Source: Streptomyces coeruleorubidus
GTDB lineage: Bacteria; Actinomycetota; Actinomycetes; Streptomycetales; Streptomycetaceae
DNA: 64,000 bases
Direction: 5' to 3'
Assembly: GCF_028885415.1 (NCBI RefSeq)
Contig: NZ_CP118527.1
Coordinates: 4,402,001-4,466,000, forward strand
Both the position numbers and the translations under genes were made by a program. Below, one piece after another: positions 50,105 to 58,595 of the stretch. Every line of letters starts with the position of its first letter. Position 1 is the first letter of the stretch. Below the pieces are notes generated by a model. It had not been told where the DNA came from, ran no database searches, and was given only the letters and a program-made list of their open reading frames with translations.

Positions 50105-51496
50105 TCACGCCCGCTCCGGCTTCCCCTCCCCGTACAGCCAGTCCTCCCAGATGGCCTCGAAGTCCTTCCCGGGCGCCCGCTTCTCGACGTACGCCGTGAA
50201 GTCGGCCGTGTCGGCGTTCCCGTGGCGACGGTCCGCCGCCCAGCCCCGGAGGATGTCGCCGAACGCCTCGTCGCCGACGGTCTGGCGGACCTTGTGGAGG
50301 ACCATGGCGCCGCGCTGGTAGACGGGGGCTCCGGAGATGTGCGCGGCGTCCACGGGTTTCGCGGGCGGGAAGGACCAGAGGTCCTTGTAGGTCTTCTCGC
50401 CGTGGTCGTACAGCGCGTCGAAGGTCTCCTGCGCCGTCTCGCCGCCGTGGTCCTCCTGCCACAGCCACTCCGCGTACGTCGCGAAGCCCTCGTTGAGCCA
50501 CATGTCCCGCCAGCTCTGCGGCGTCACGGAGTCGCCGTACCACTGGTGGGCGAGTTCGTGGACGAGGAGCGTGATGTCGGGGGCGCCGGGGAAGACGGGG
50601 CGGCTCTGGGTCTCCAGGGCGTAGCCGATGTCCGCCGCGCGGTCGACGATCGCGCCCGTGGAGGAGAAGGGGTACGGGCCGAATCGCCGCTCCGCCCAGC
50701 GCAGGACCTCGGGGATACGCGCGAGCACCGCGCGGCTCCCCTCCTTCTCCGCCGGGTCGACGGCCGTGTACACGGGCAGACCGTCCCGGGCGGTGGACCG
50801 GCTGATCCCGAAGTCGCCGATCGCCAGTGTGGCGAGGTAGCTCGCCATCGGCTCGGCGGTGCGCCAGGTGAAGGCCGTGCGGCCTCGCGCGGTCGTCTCG
50901 CTGCGCAACTCCCCGTTGGACACGGCCCGCAGCCCCTGCGGCACGGTCACCGTGAGGTCGTACGCCGCCTTGTCGGAGGGGTGGTGATTGCCGGGGAACC
51001 ACGCCATCGACCCGGCGGGCTCGCCCAGCGCGAGCGCCCCGTCCGTCGTGCGCAGCCAGCCCTCCTGGGAGCCGTCCGGGTCGGTGACGGTCTCGGGCGC
51101 CCCGGAGTAGCGGACCGTCACGCGGAACGTCTCGTCCCGGTCGATGTCCTCGCCCGGACGGACGGTGAGCTCCTGCCCGGCACGGTTCCAGCGGGCGGTC
51201 TCGCCGCCGACGGTGACGTTCCCGACCTCCAGGCCGAGCAGGTCGAGGTTGAAGGCGGACAGGGCCTTGGTGGCCCGGGCGGTGAGGGTGGCCGTGCCGG
51301 TGAGGCGGTGTGCGTCCGGGTCGTAGTCGAGGCGCAGGCCGTAGTGGGTGACGTCGTAGCCGCCGTTGCCGGCCCTCGGGAAGTACGGGTCGCGTACGCC
51401 GGAGCCGCCCGGGGTGCCGTGGACTCCGCCGCCGCACGCGGTGAGGGCGAGGGCGCCGACGAGCAGGGCAGGGACAAGACGTACAGATCGGGCCAC
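50105..51496 (-). CDS. M1 family zinc metallopeptidase lipoprotein
   Basis: About 463 residues. The signal peptide ARSVRLVPALLVGALALTACG has the lipobox LTAC. An N-terminal beta domain (YDVTHYGLRLDYDPDAHRLTGTATLTARATKALSAFNLDLLGL) precedes the catalytic domain with HELAHQWYGDSVTPQSWRDMWLNEGFATYAEWLW, i.e. HExxH-x18-E. The upstream GGAMEN-type motif is not obvious; WFPGNHHPSD is the aligned region. It is an extracellular aminopeptidase of the M1 family anchored to the membrane. The start is set at GTG 51496 because longer starts reach into the divergent gene. Confidence 0.9.
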   Translation of the reverse strand: MARSVRLVPALLVGALALTACGGGVHGTPGGSGVRDPYFPRAGNGGYDVTHYGLRLDYDPDAHRLTGTATLTARATKALSAFNLDLLGLEVGNVTVGGETARWNRAGQELTVRPGEDIDRDETFRVTVRYSGAPETVTDPDGSQEGWLRTTDGALALGEPAGSMAWFPGNHHPSDKAAYDLTVTVPQGLRAVSNGELRSETTARGRTAFTWRTAEPMASYLATLAIGDFGISRSTARDGLPVYTAVDPAEKEGSRAVLARIPEVLRWAERRFGPYPFSSTGAIVDRAADIGYALETQSRPVFPGAPDITLLVHELAHQWYGDSVTPQSWRDMWLNEGFATYAEWLWQEDHGGETAQETFDALYDHGEKTYKDLWSFPPAKPVDAAHISGAPVYQRGAMVLHKVRQTVGDEAFGDILRGWAADRRHGNADTADFTAYVEKRAPGKDFEAIWEDWLYGEGKPERA

Positions 51497-51533
51497 GGTC
51501 GCGATCCTACGGGCGCGTGACACCATCACATCC

Positions 51534-52034
51534 GTGCTCGACATCGGCTACGCCCTCTCCAACCGCTTCCCCGACCCGCCGCAGACCGACTACCGCCGCG
51601 CGGACGTCCACGCCCTGCGGCACGACCTGTTCTGCGGTGACGTCTACCTGGCGGACACCGAGCAGGACCGGGAGGTGTCCACAGCCTGGGGATGGGTGCC
51701 GGTGCTCGACTTCGCGTGGGCGCTGTGCGACATCGTGGAGCGGATCGACCGGGACCCGGCGGGCTCCCGGGCGTCCCGGCCGCAGCGGGCGGAGCTGGAC
51801 TTCACCGAGTCGACCGACCGGATGCTCTTCGAGCGCCGCTTCGGGTGGGTGGACATCGAGGCCGACTGGATGCCGGCGGAGGAAGCTCCCCTGACCTTCT
51901 CCCACGCCGAACTGCGCCGCGAGGCCCGCGACTTCCTGCACGACCTGCTGGCCGATCTCACCGACCTGCACGAGGACCTCGCCGAGAACCCGGCGATCTG
52001 GACACTGCAGGCGCGCTTCCCCAGGGTCCCGTGA
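51534..52034 (+). CDS. Conserved hypothetical Streptomyces protein
   Basis: A 166-residue acidic soluble protein starting at GTG 51534: YRRADVHALRHDLFCGDVYLADTEQDREVSTAWGWVPVLDFAWALCDIVERIDRDP, then a C-terminal half with FGWVDIEADWMPAEEAPLTFSHAELRREARDFLHDLLADLTDLHEDLAENP. No domain that I recognise. It reads like a typical Streptomyces conserved hypothetical, perhaps a toxin-neutralising or immunity-like protein, but that is speculation. Confidence 0.65.
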   Translation: MLDIGYALSNRFPDPPQTDYRRADVHALRHDLFCGDVYLADTEQDREVSTAWGWVPVLDFAWALCDIVERIDRDPAGSRASRPQRAELDFTESTDRMLFERRFGWVDIEADWMPAEEAPLTFSHAELRREARDFLHDLLADLTDLHEDLAENPAIWTLQARFPRVP

Positions 52035-52072
52035 CAGCTGCCGACGCGGCGGTGCCGCTCGCTGCGGGGCTG

Positions 52073-52765
52073 TCAGTCCTCCACCCGGATCCCCCACTGC
52101 ATCGCCAGCACCGGCGCCAGGTCCAGCAACTGGGTCGTACTGATCACCGCCCCGGCCAGCCGGTCCAGCCCCCGGCTGATCTCCAGTGACACGGCCCCGC
52201 GCAGGTCGACGTCCTTGAGGGTCGCCGCGTGCAGGTCGGCGCCCTTCAGCGCGCAGTCCACGAACTCCACGCGCTCCAGGCGGGCGCCGCCGAAGTCCGG
52301 CTCGACAAGGACGCAGCCCTCGAAGACGACGTCCCTGAGCCGGGCCATGCGCAGGTTCAGATAGTCGATCTTGCCGCCGCGGATCAGCACCCGCTCCAGC
52401 ACCGCCGCGTGCAACTGGGTGCCGCCCAGGCGGGCGTCGATCAGCTCGACGTCGCGCAGCGTCGCCTCGGCGAGGTTGGTGCCGACGCCCCGCACACTCG
52501 TGAGGGACGAGTCCAGGACGGAGGCGTGCCGCAGCCGGACCTCGTCCAGCGCGCACTCCGTCAGGGCGCAGTCCATGAAGCGGGACCCCGATCCGTCCTG
52601 CCCCGCGAAATCCGCCTCCCGGAACTCCAGCCCGTCGTAGTCCCCGTCCGGCGCCAGCTCGCCGCCCGTGAAGGGCTCCAGCTTCGGCAGCCGGATCTCC
52701 GGCCGCCGCGCGGCCTTCACCCCCGTACCGCCCGCACCCCTACCGCCCGCCGTACTCCTCGCCAT
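52073..52765 (-). CDS. Pentapeptide-repeat protein
   Basis: A 230-residue protein whose middle and end are A(D/N)LXX-like pentapeptide repeats (READFAGQDGSGSRFMDCALTECALDEVRLRHASVLDSSLTSVRGVGTNLAEATLRDVELIDARLGGTQLHAAVLERV..). Such right-handed beta-helices can mimic DNA and protect gyrase from quinolones. The last about 30 residues (GLDRLAGAVISTTQLLDLAPVLAMQWGIRVED) are a non-repeat cap. Function here is not known. Confidence 0.85.
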   Translation of the reverse strand: MARSTAGGRGAGGTGVKAARRPEIRLPKLEPFTGGELAPDGDYDGLEFREADFAGQDGSGSRFMDCALTECALDEVRLRHASVLDSSLTSVRGVGTNLAEATLRDVELIDARLGGTQLHAAVLERVLIRGGKIDYLNLRMARLRDVVFEGCVLVEPDFGGARLERVEFVDCALKGADLHAATLKDVDLRGAVSLEISRGLDRLAGAVISTTQLLDLAPVLAMQWGIRVED

Positions 52766-52894
52766 GCGCCCATGCTGCATCACACCACTGACAACAGCCC
52801 CTGACCTGCGAGGTAGCTGGCCATGTCACATTCCGGGGCCGTCGACCGGTCGTACTCCCAGAAGAGTGTCGTCGAGCCCAGGGAGACCTCAGCC

Positions 52895-54055
52895 ATGCAC
52901 CGCATCACCGTCATCGGCGGCGGCTTCGCCGGACTGACCGCCGCCATCACCGCCGCCGAGGCGGGCGCCAAGGTCACCATCCACGAAGCCCACCACACCC
53001 TCGGCGGCCGGGCGCGCACCGCCGAGGGTCCGTACCGCACGAACGAGGGCCCGCACGCCCTCTACAGCGGCGGCCCGCACTGGGCCTGGCTCAAGCAGCG
53101 CGGCCTCATCGGGCCGCTCGCCCCGATCCCGCCCCTGGAGGCCGCCCGGCTACGGCTGCGGCACCACGGCGTGCTGCGCCGCACCCCGCCCTTCCCGATG
53201 CTGAAGCTGCTGCGCCGGACCGCGGAGCAGGCGCCCGTGGACGTCGACTTCCTGACCTGGGCGACCGGCGTCGCGGGCGAGGAGGGGGCCCGGGCCGCCG
53301 CCCACTACTCCGCCGTCGCCCTCTTCCACCACGACCCCGGCTCCCTGTCGGCCGCGTTCGTGCAGGAGCGCCTGCGCCGCGCCACCAAGCTGCCGCCCGA
53401 GGCGCACTACCCGCGCGGCGGCTGGGCCAGCCTCATCGACCGGATGGCCGCCCGCGCCTGGAACCTGGGCGTCCGGATGGAGACCCTGTCCCGGGTCGAC
53501 AGGCTCCCCACCGACACCCCGGTCGTCGTCGCCACCTCCCTCGACGCCGCCCGGCGCCTGCTCGGCGACGACTCCCTGACCTGGCCGAGCGGCCGTACCG
53601 TCCTCGTCGACCTCGCCGTACGGACGCGGCGCGGGGACGCGTTCGCGGTCTCCGACCTGGACGCACCCGGCTGGCTGGAACGGTTCACCGCCCAGGACCG
53701 CGGCCTCGCCCCGGCAGGCGAGCAGCTGATACAGGGTCAGATCCCCATCGCGCCCCACGAGTCCAAGTCCGACGGCGCCGCCCGCGCCGAGCAGCTGCTC
53801 GACCTGGGCTTCCCGGGCTGGCGCGGGCGCGTCACCTGGCGGCGCGAGGCCGTCGCGAACGGCCGTACGGGCGCGGTCGATCTGCCCGGCACCAGCTGGC
53901 GCGACCGGCCCGCCGTGGACCGGGGCGACGGTGTCTACCTCGCCGGCGACCAGGTCGCGGCCCCGGGCGTGCTGTCGGAGGTCTCCTTCAACAGCGCCCT
54001 GACGGCGGTGTCGTTGGCCCTCGGCCGGCGGGAGCTTGACCTCAAGCAAGCTTGA
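52895..54055 (+). CDS. FAD-dependent oxidoreductase (amine oxidase/phytoene desaturase fold)
   Basis: A 386-residue flavoprotein. The N-terminus has the dinucleotide-binding ITVIGGGFAGLTAAITAAEAGAKVTIHEAHHTLGGRART. The C-terminal block is GVYLAGDQVAAPGVLSEVSFNSALTAV, the second FAD contact. The middle contains a substrate-binding region with KLLRRTAEQAPVDVDFL. It is related to protoporphyrinogen and phytoene oxidases; substrate unknown. ATG 52895 is preceded by GGGAGA. Its last codons overlap the SoxR operator of the next gene. Confidence 0.88.
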   Translation: MHRITVIGGGFAGLTAAITAAEAGAKVTIHEAHHTLGGRARTAEGPYRTNEGPHALYSGGPHWAWLKQRGLIGPLAPIPPLEAARLRLRHHGVLRRTPPFPMLKLLRRTAEQAPVDVDFLTWATGVAGEEGARAAAHYSAVALFHHDPGSLSAAFVQERLRRATKLPPEAHYPRGGWASLIDRMAARAWNLGVRMETLSRVDRLPTDTPVVVATSLDAARRLLGDDSLTWPSGRTVLVDLAVRTRRGDAFAVSDLDAPGWLERFTAQDRGLAPAGEQLIQGQIPIAPHESKSDGAARAEQLLDLGFPGWRGRVTWRREAVANGRTGAVDLPGTSWRDRPAVDRGDGVYLAGDQVAAPGVLSEVSFNSALTAVSLALGRRELDLKQA

Positions 54056-54058
54056 GGT
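54039..54058. promoter_or_regulatory. SoxR operator (soxbox)
   Basis: ACCTCAAGC-AA-GCTTGAGGT is a perfect 9-2-9 palindrome, and the core CCTCAAG..CTTGAGG is the SoxR box. A -35-like TTGACC (54036-54041) overlaps it, as in MerR-family promoters with long spacers. It is partly inside the last codons of the upstream FAD enzyme gene and 41 bp before the quinone oxidoreductase start. Confidence 0.8.
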
Positions 54059-54098
54059 TGAAGGCTGGGCTCAGACCACCACGACATGAGGAGCCCCG

Positions 54099-55079
54099 AT
54101 GCACGCCATCCGCCTGCACGCCTTCGGCCCGGCCGAGAACCTCACCTACGAGCAGGTCGAGGACCCCCGGCCGGGCCCCGGCCAGGTCCGTGTCGCCGTA
54201 CGGGCGGCGGGCGTCCACCTCCTGGACACGGCCCTGCGCGAGGGCATGCAGGGACCGGCGCCCGAGCCGACGCCTCTGCCCACCGTCCCCGGCCGCGAGG
54301 TCGCCGGGGTCGTCGAGTCCCTGGGCGAGGGCGTCGCGGACCTGTGGCTCGGCAAGCGGGTCGTCGCCCACCTCGGCTTCGTCCCCGGCGGCTACGCCGA
54401 ACTGGCCGTCACCGAAGCGGAACGCATGCACGAGATCCCGCAGAACCTGGACTTCGGCGAGGCCGTCGCCATGATCGGCACGGGCCGTACGACGATGGGG
54501 ATCCTGCAGTTCGCCGAGCTCGGCCCCGACTCGGTGGCCATCGTCCCGGCCGCGGCCGGCGGCATCGGCACGCTCCTCGTGCAGTACGCCAAGAACGCCG
54601 GCGCCACCGTCGTCGGCCTCGCGGGCGGGCCGGAGAAGGTCGCCCGGGTGCAGGCGGGCGGCGCCGATCTCGCCGTCGACTACAAGGACCCGGCCTGGCC
54701 CGCGAAGGTCCGTGCCCACCTCGGCGGCCGGGCCGCGACCGTGGTCTTCGACGGCGTCGGCGGCGACGTGACCCGCGAGGCCGTCGCCCTGCTCGGCCCC
54801 GGCGGCAAGCACGTAGTCTTCGGCTGGTCCGCCGAGGGCATCCACGACGGCGAGCCCTACCTCGTCGACGGCGTCTCCGAGCAGGTCCTCGGGCCCGTCA
54901 TGCTCGGGAAGGCCGGCGGCCCCGACCCCGTACGCACCCTCGAACTGCGTGCCCTGGCCGAGGCCGCCGCCGGCCGGCTCACCCCGGCCGTACAACGCTT
55001 CCCGCTGCGCGAGGCCGCGGCCGCGCACCGCGCGCTGGAGACTCGGGGGACGATCGGAAAGCTGGTCCTGGAGCCATGA
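54099..55079 (+). CDS. NADPH:quinone oxidoreductase (zinc-type MDR, SoxR-controlled)
   Basis: A 326-residue medium-chain dehydrogenase/reductase: IRLHAFGPAENLTYEQVEDPRPGPGQVRVAVRAAGVHLLDTALREG, PTVPGREVAGVVESLGEGV, NLDFGEAVAMIGTGRTT, VPAAAGGIGTLLVQYAKNAGATVVGLAGG (NADPH site) and the C-terminal GKLVLEP. It lacks the catalytic zinc Cys cluster. Redox-cycling-compound resistance is likely, since a SoxR box lies upstream; its counterpart in S. coelicolor is a known SoxR target. Confidence 0.92.
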   Translation: MHAIRLHAFGPAENLTYEQVEDPRPGPGQVRVAVRAAGVHLLDTALREGMQGPAPEPTPLPTVPGREVAGVVESLGEGVADLWLGKRVVAHLGFVPGGYAELAVTEAERMHEIPQNLDFGEAVAMIGTGRTTMGILQFAELGPDSVAIVPAAAGGIGTLLVQYAKNAGATVVGLAGGPEKVARVQAGGADLAVDYKDPAWPAKVRAHLGGRAATVVFDGVGGDVTREAVALLGPGGKHVVFGWSAEGIHDGEPYLVDGVSEQVLGPVMLGKAGGPDPVRTLELRALAEAAAGRLTPAVQRFPLREAAAAHRALETRGTIGKLVLEP

Positions 55080-55260
55080 CGCGAGGGAGCCGGTGACGCG
55101 AGGGCCGGGCAGCCGCAGGGGCCCTCTGCCGCTGCCCCGGCCCTGGCCGCCTCCCCAGCCCTGGCCCCGGCCCCAGGCCCCGGCCCCAGGCCCAGCCCCG
55201 GCCAAGCGGAAACCCGGCCCGGGTTAATTCACATGCCCCACCCGGCGTACCCCGACTACC

Positions 55261-56157
55261 GTGCCAGCCGTGATCGACATTCCCCGGGAACTGGCGGCAT
55301 CACAGGAGAAGTACAACGGCGAGGCGGGCCGCGCCTTCATCGAGGAACTGCCGGACCTGACGGCCGGCTTCCTCGACCGCTGGGCACTGAAGCCCGACGG
55401 ACCGCCCATGCACGGCGTGTCCGCCCTGGTCCTCCCGGTCGTCCGCGCCGACGGCGGCCCCGCGGTCCTCAAGCTCCAGATCCTCGACGAGGAGAGCGAA
55501 GGCGAACCGGTCGCGCTGCGCGCCTGGGACGGCGACGGAGCCGTCCGTCTCCTCGACCACGACGAGCCCACCGGCACGATGCTGCTGGAACGCCTCGACG
55601 AGACCCGCATGCTCTCCCACGTCCCGGACACCCACCAGGCCGTCGTCACCATCGCGGAACTCCTGGCCCACCTCACCTCCTTCCCCGCCCCGCCCGGCAT
55701 GCGCCGCCTCGGCGAAATCGCCCGGGCCATGCTCGACCAGACCCCGTGGGCACTCGACCGCATCCCGGACCCCGAGGCCCGCCGCCTCGTCGCCGACTGC
55801 GCCGCCGCCGTACGCGAGGTCGTCGACGAACCGGGCGACCGGCTCCTGCACTGGGACCTGCACGACGAGAACGTCCTCGCCTCCGACCGCGCCCCCTGGC
55901 TCGCCATCGACCCCAAGCCCCTCGCCGGCGACCCCGGCTTCGAACTGTGGCCGGCCATCGACAACCGCTACGACCCCGACGACATCCTCTGGCGCTTCGA
56001 CGCCATGACCGACGTCCTCGCCCTGGACCGCCCCCGCGCCCGCGCCTGGACCCTCGGCCGCCTCCTGCAGAACGCCCTGTGGGACATCGAGGACGGCCGC
56101 CCCCTGGACGACGACCAACTCGAGATCGCCCGCCGCCTGCGCGGCCACGCCGGCTGA
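55261..56157 (+). CDS. APH-fold phosphotransferase (streptomycin 6-kinase-like)
   Basis: A 298-residue aminoglycoside-phosphotransferase-family protein with the Brenner motif LLHWDLHDENVLA (catalytic Asp in HWD) and the metal-binding IDPKPLAGDPGFE. The nucleotide lobe has the Lys in AVLKLQIL. It is similar to APH(6)-type kinases, but it is a conserved core gene in Streptomyces and may act on other sugars. Start GTG 55261 or 55270. The DUF4037 gene starts 3 bp after its stop. Low-complexity DNA (CCCTGGCC/CCCCGGCC runs, 55100-55220) precedes it. Confidence 0.85.
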   Translation: MPAVIDIPRELAASQEKYNGEAGRAFIEELPDLTAGFLDRWALKPDGPPMHGVSALVLPVVRADGGPAVLKLQILDEESEGEPVALRAWDGDGAVRLLDHDEPTGTMLLERLDETRMLSHVPDTHQAVVTIAELLAHLTSFPAPPGMRRLGEIARAMLDQTPWALDRIPDPEARRLVADCAAAVREVVDEPGDRLLHWDLHDENVLASDRAPWLAIDPKPLAGDPGFELWPAIDNRYDPDDILWRFDAMTDVLALDRPRARAWTLGRLLQNALWDIEDGRPLDDDQLEIARRLRGHAG

Positions 56158-56160
56158 CCC

Positions 56161-57252
56161 GTGCCGTCGTTCCTCCCCGGCCTGGAACTCTCCCGCCGCT
56201 TCTACACCGAGGCCGTACGCCCCCTCCTGGACGAGGCCCTCCCCGGCATCCCCCACTCCGCCGCCCGCCTCGGCAGCGGCTCCGAGGTCCTCGGCTACGA
56301 CACCCCACGCTCGGCCGACCACGAGTGGGGCCCACGCCTCCAGCTCTTCCTGCGCCCCGAGGACGCCGAGACCCACGGCCCCCGCCTCACCGCCCTCCTC
56401 TCCCACCGCCTCCCGAAGACCTTCCTCGGCCACCCCACCCACTTCGCCCGCACCGGCGACGACCCGGGCACCGACATCCGCGTCATGACCGGCACCGACG
56501 GCCCGGTCCACCACCGCGTCGACATCACGGACCCCGCCACCTGGTTCACGGACCAGCTCGGCTTCGATCCGGCCCAGGGCGTCACCACGGCGGACTGGCT
56601 GGCCACGCCCACCCAGCGCCTGGCCGAGGCCACCGCGGGCGCCGTCTTCCACGACGGCCTGGACCGGCTCGCCCCGGCCCGCACCGCCCTGCGCTGGTAC
56701 CCGCACGAGACCTGGCTGTACGTCCTTGCCTGCCAGTGGAAACGCGTCTCCCAGGAGGAGGCCTTCGTAGGCCGCTGCGGCGAGGTGGGCGACGAACTCG
56801 GCTCCGCGATCGTGGCCGCCCGCCTGACCCGCGACCTGATGCGCCTGAGCCTCCTCATGAACCGCCGCTACCCGCCCTACAGCAAGTGGCTCGGCACCGC
56901 TTTCACCGCGACCCCCCGGGGCGCGGCGCTCACCCCCACCCTGACCGCAGCGCTGGCGGCCCCCGACTGGCACACCCGCGAGCACCACCTCAAGCACGCC
57001 TACGAGGCGATCGCCGCCCACCACAACGACCTCGCGATCACGGTCCCCGTCGACCCCACCACCCGCCCGTACCACAGCCGCCCGTTCCAGGTCCTCCACG
57101 CGGAACGCTTCACAGCGGCACTCCGCGCCCGCATCACGGACCCGCGCCTCCGCTCCCTGCCCGACACCGGCGCGATCGACCAGTGGGTGGACAGCACCGA
57201 TGCCCTGAGCGACGTCCGGAACAGAAAAAAGCCCGGGCCAGAGACGATCTGA
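56161..57252 (+). CDS. DUF4037 protein with nucleotidyltransferase-like N-terminus
   Basis: A 363-residue cytosolic protein. LELSRRFYTEAVRPLLDEALPG is followed by HSAARLGSGSEVLGYDTPRSADHEWGPRLQLFLRPED, a GSGS..D..D pattern like minimal nucleotidyltransferases, and by the DUF4037 domain. Further on are WYPHETWLYVLACQWKRVSQEEAFVGRCGEVGDELGSAIVAARLTRDLMRLSLLMNRRYPPYSKWLGTAF. It starts at GTG 56161, only 3 bp after the APH-like kinase. The pair looks like a two-gene operon. Its last codons overlap a terminator that belongs to the opposite strand. Confidence 0.85.
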   Translation: MPSFLPGLELSRRFYTEAVRPLLDEALPGIPHSAARLGSGSEVLGYDTPRSADHEWGPRLQLFLRPEDAETHGPRLTALLSHRLPKTFLGHPTHFARTGDDPGTDIRVMTGTDGPVHHRVDITDPATWFTDQLGFDPAQGVTTADWLATPTQRLAEATAGAVFHDGLDRLAPARTALRWYPHETWLYVLACQWKRVSQEEAFVGRCGEVGDELGSAIVAARLTRDLMRLSLLMNRRYPPYSKWLGTAFTATPRGAALTPTLTAALAAPDWHTREHHLKHAYEAIAAHHNDLAITVPVDPTTRPYHSRPFQVLHAERFTAALRARITDPRLRSLPDTGAIDQWVDSTDALSDVRNRKKPGPETI

Positions 57253-57260
57253 CCCGGGCT
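57225..57260 (-). terminator. Rho-independent terminator of a former minus-strand tRNA gene
   Basis: Read on the minus strand, GCCCGGGTCAGA pairs with TCTGGCCCGGGC around a 5-nt loop, followed by TTTTTT. One pair is a G-U wobble on this strand but a C-A mismatch on the other, so it works leftward. It starts 6 bp after the CCA end of the tRNA fragment. Confidence 0.75.
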
Positions 57261-57265
57261 TCCAC

Positions 57266-57310
57266 TGGAGCCCCCTGCCGGATTCGAACCGACGACCTAC
57301 GCATGACAAG
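57266..57310 (-). pseudogene. 3' fragment of a tRNA-Thr-like gene (attachment-site remnant)
   Basis: On the minus strand the 45-nt fragment reads as a tRNA 3' end: anticodon loop CTTGTCA with stem TGCGT, variable loop AGGTC, T arm GTCGG-TTCGAAT-CCGGC, acceptor strand AGGGGGC, then TCCA. The loop is one base from the CTTGTAA of tRNA-Thr(UGU). Upstream (higher coordinates) there is no matching anticodon stem, D arm or GCCCCCT acceptor strand, so the gene is truncated at its 5' half. This is what an integrase leaves at the far end of an element inserted in a tRNA 3' end. Confidence 0.7.
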
Positions 57311-57432
57311 GTGTCCGATCTTGGGTCGGCGGTGTTTGGCGGACGCCAACGGACTCCACGGGAATCAGGGCGCCGCACCGAAGCAGCAAAGGCCCGGATC
57401 ACTCCGCAACGATGTGTGCGCTCGGCAGCTGC

Positions 57433-57939
57433 CTACTTGGCTAGTTCATCGATCCGCCAACCAACGATTCCGGACGATCCCGCAAGACCATCGACATCGA
57501 TCTCGAGCTGTGCCGGGGCATCCGTAATACGTTGACGGACTGGGACACTGTCGCACGCCACCGTCTGCCGCGCTGGGCGCTTCACAGTCACGGTGAGGCG
57601 GACCTCCCCTGCTCCCGAGCAGACAACCGCCAGTGTGTAGGACTTGCCGTTCGACAGGACCGGGCGAGTGTGGATTCCGTCGCTTGTGCGTTCCAATCCC
57701 GACTCTACGAACAGGTCGTCGGTGTCGTCCGCCTCTCCGATTCCCAGCGCCTCTTCCGCCTGCTTCTCCAGAACCTTCGTCCGGTCACTCGTTGCAGAGG
57801 GGGAAGCGCTCGGTTTGGGATCCTTTGATGGCTCTCCTCTGTCCTCAGATCCGCTACTGCATCCAACGATGAAAGCAACAGACAAGATCGGCACGAGGAA
57901 GTTTGCACCGAGACGTGCGAGCCGTTGACCGTGGATCAT
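57433..57939 (-). CDS. Hypothetical lipoprotein
   Basis: A 168-residue lipoprotein. The N-terminal hydrophobic segment FLVPILSVAFIVGCSSG contains a lipobox (IVGC). A Ser/Pro/Lys linker (EDRGEPSKDPKPSASPSATS) precedes a small domain with a Cys pair (VVCSGAGEVRLTV and TVACDSVPV). The ATG at 57939 overlaps the TGA of the upstream gene (ATGA), so they are coupled. I do not recognise a family; a surface protein paired with the disrupted secreted protein. Confidence 0.65.
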   Translation of the reverse strand: MIHGQRLARLGANFLVPILSVAFIVGCSSGSEDRGEPSKDPKPSASPSATSDRTKVLEKQAEEALGIGEADDTDDLFVESGLERTSDGIHTRPVLSNGKSYTLAVVCSGAGEVRLTVTVKRPARQTVACDSVPVRQRITDAPAQLEIDVDGLAGSSGIVGWRIDELAK

Positions 57940-58580
57940 GTCCGGGTTTCCCAGTAACGCCATCCGACCTCCTTGGTCGGCAACTTCACGGTACCGGACC
58001 CAAGCTTCTTCTTGCCGCAGCGGTTGGCGCTCGTTTCATACTTGGTCCAGCTGTACTTCTCACCCCACGTTCCGTACTGCAAGTGCCCATAATGCCCGCT
58101 TTTGATGTTGCGGGAGTATCTGTGCCCTGTCGAGATGCCGACCTCGGCAATCACCTTGGCGCCAAATTCCGCCTTGGCCTTCGGCGAGGAGGACGCCGGC
58201 CTCGGCCGATATGGTCCCGCTCAACTCGAGCCCGATCTTGCCGGATTTCACGACCTCCCGTTCCACCAGGACGGGATGTGGTAGTGCTTCTTCCGACCCG
58301 AGAGCGCGTACCACTTCTTATAGGGATTGTCGCAACGCTCTATCCCTATATCACCCTCGCCTGTCACTTCCGGAAGAGCGTTGAGCTCCTTCTCGGCGGC
58401 CATCTCATGGACCGACATCACAGGACCCTCGACCGCACTGCTGCTCGTCTCCTGGGTAACAATTTGGTCTGGCGAGACTTCCTCAGGAGCTGTACCAGCG
58501 GGTTCCTCAACCGCATAGGAAGTAACGGACATCGTTGCCCCGAGTGCCAGAACTATGGCGGAAACGAGTAAGCGTCGCAT
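57936..58580 (-). pseudogene. Secreted protein gene disrupted by two compensating frameshifts
   Basis: The first part (to 58248) has a signal peptide (MRRLLVSAIVLALGATMSVTSYA) and ends ..KHYHIPSWWNGRS. The middle continues in another frame (EVVKSGKIGLELSGTISAEAG). The end returns to the first frame (KAEFGAKVIAEVGISTGHRYSRNIKSGHYGHLQYGTWGEKYSWTKYETSANRCGKKKLGSGTVKLPTKEVGWRYW). Reading across the three segments gives one coherent protein. It matches, from memory, a family of Streptomyces secreted proteins of about 200 residues. A sequencing error is an alternative to real decay. Confidence 0.65.
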
Positions 58581-58595
58581 CGGTGCTCTACGCAA

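Noticed and set aside
55100..55220. Coding sequence in the CCCTGGCC/CCCCGGCC tract
   Set aside because: It is a low-complexity, slippage-type repeat between two genes, without a start site or coherent product.
57266..57345. Complete tRNA gene
   Set aside because: Only the 3' half matches a tRNA. The 5' acceptor strand (GCCCCCT), D arm and 5' anticodon stem are missing upstream.
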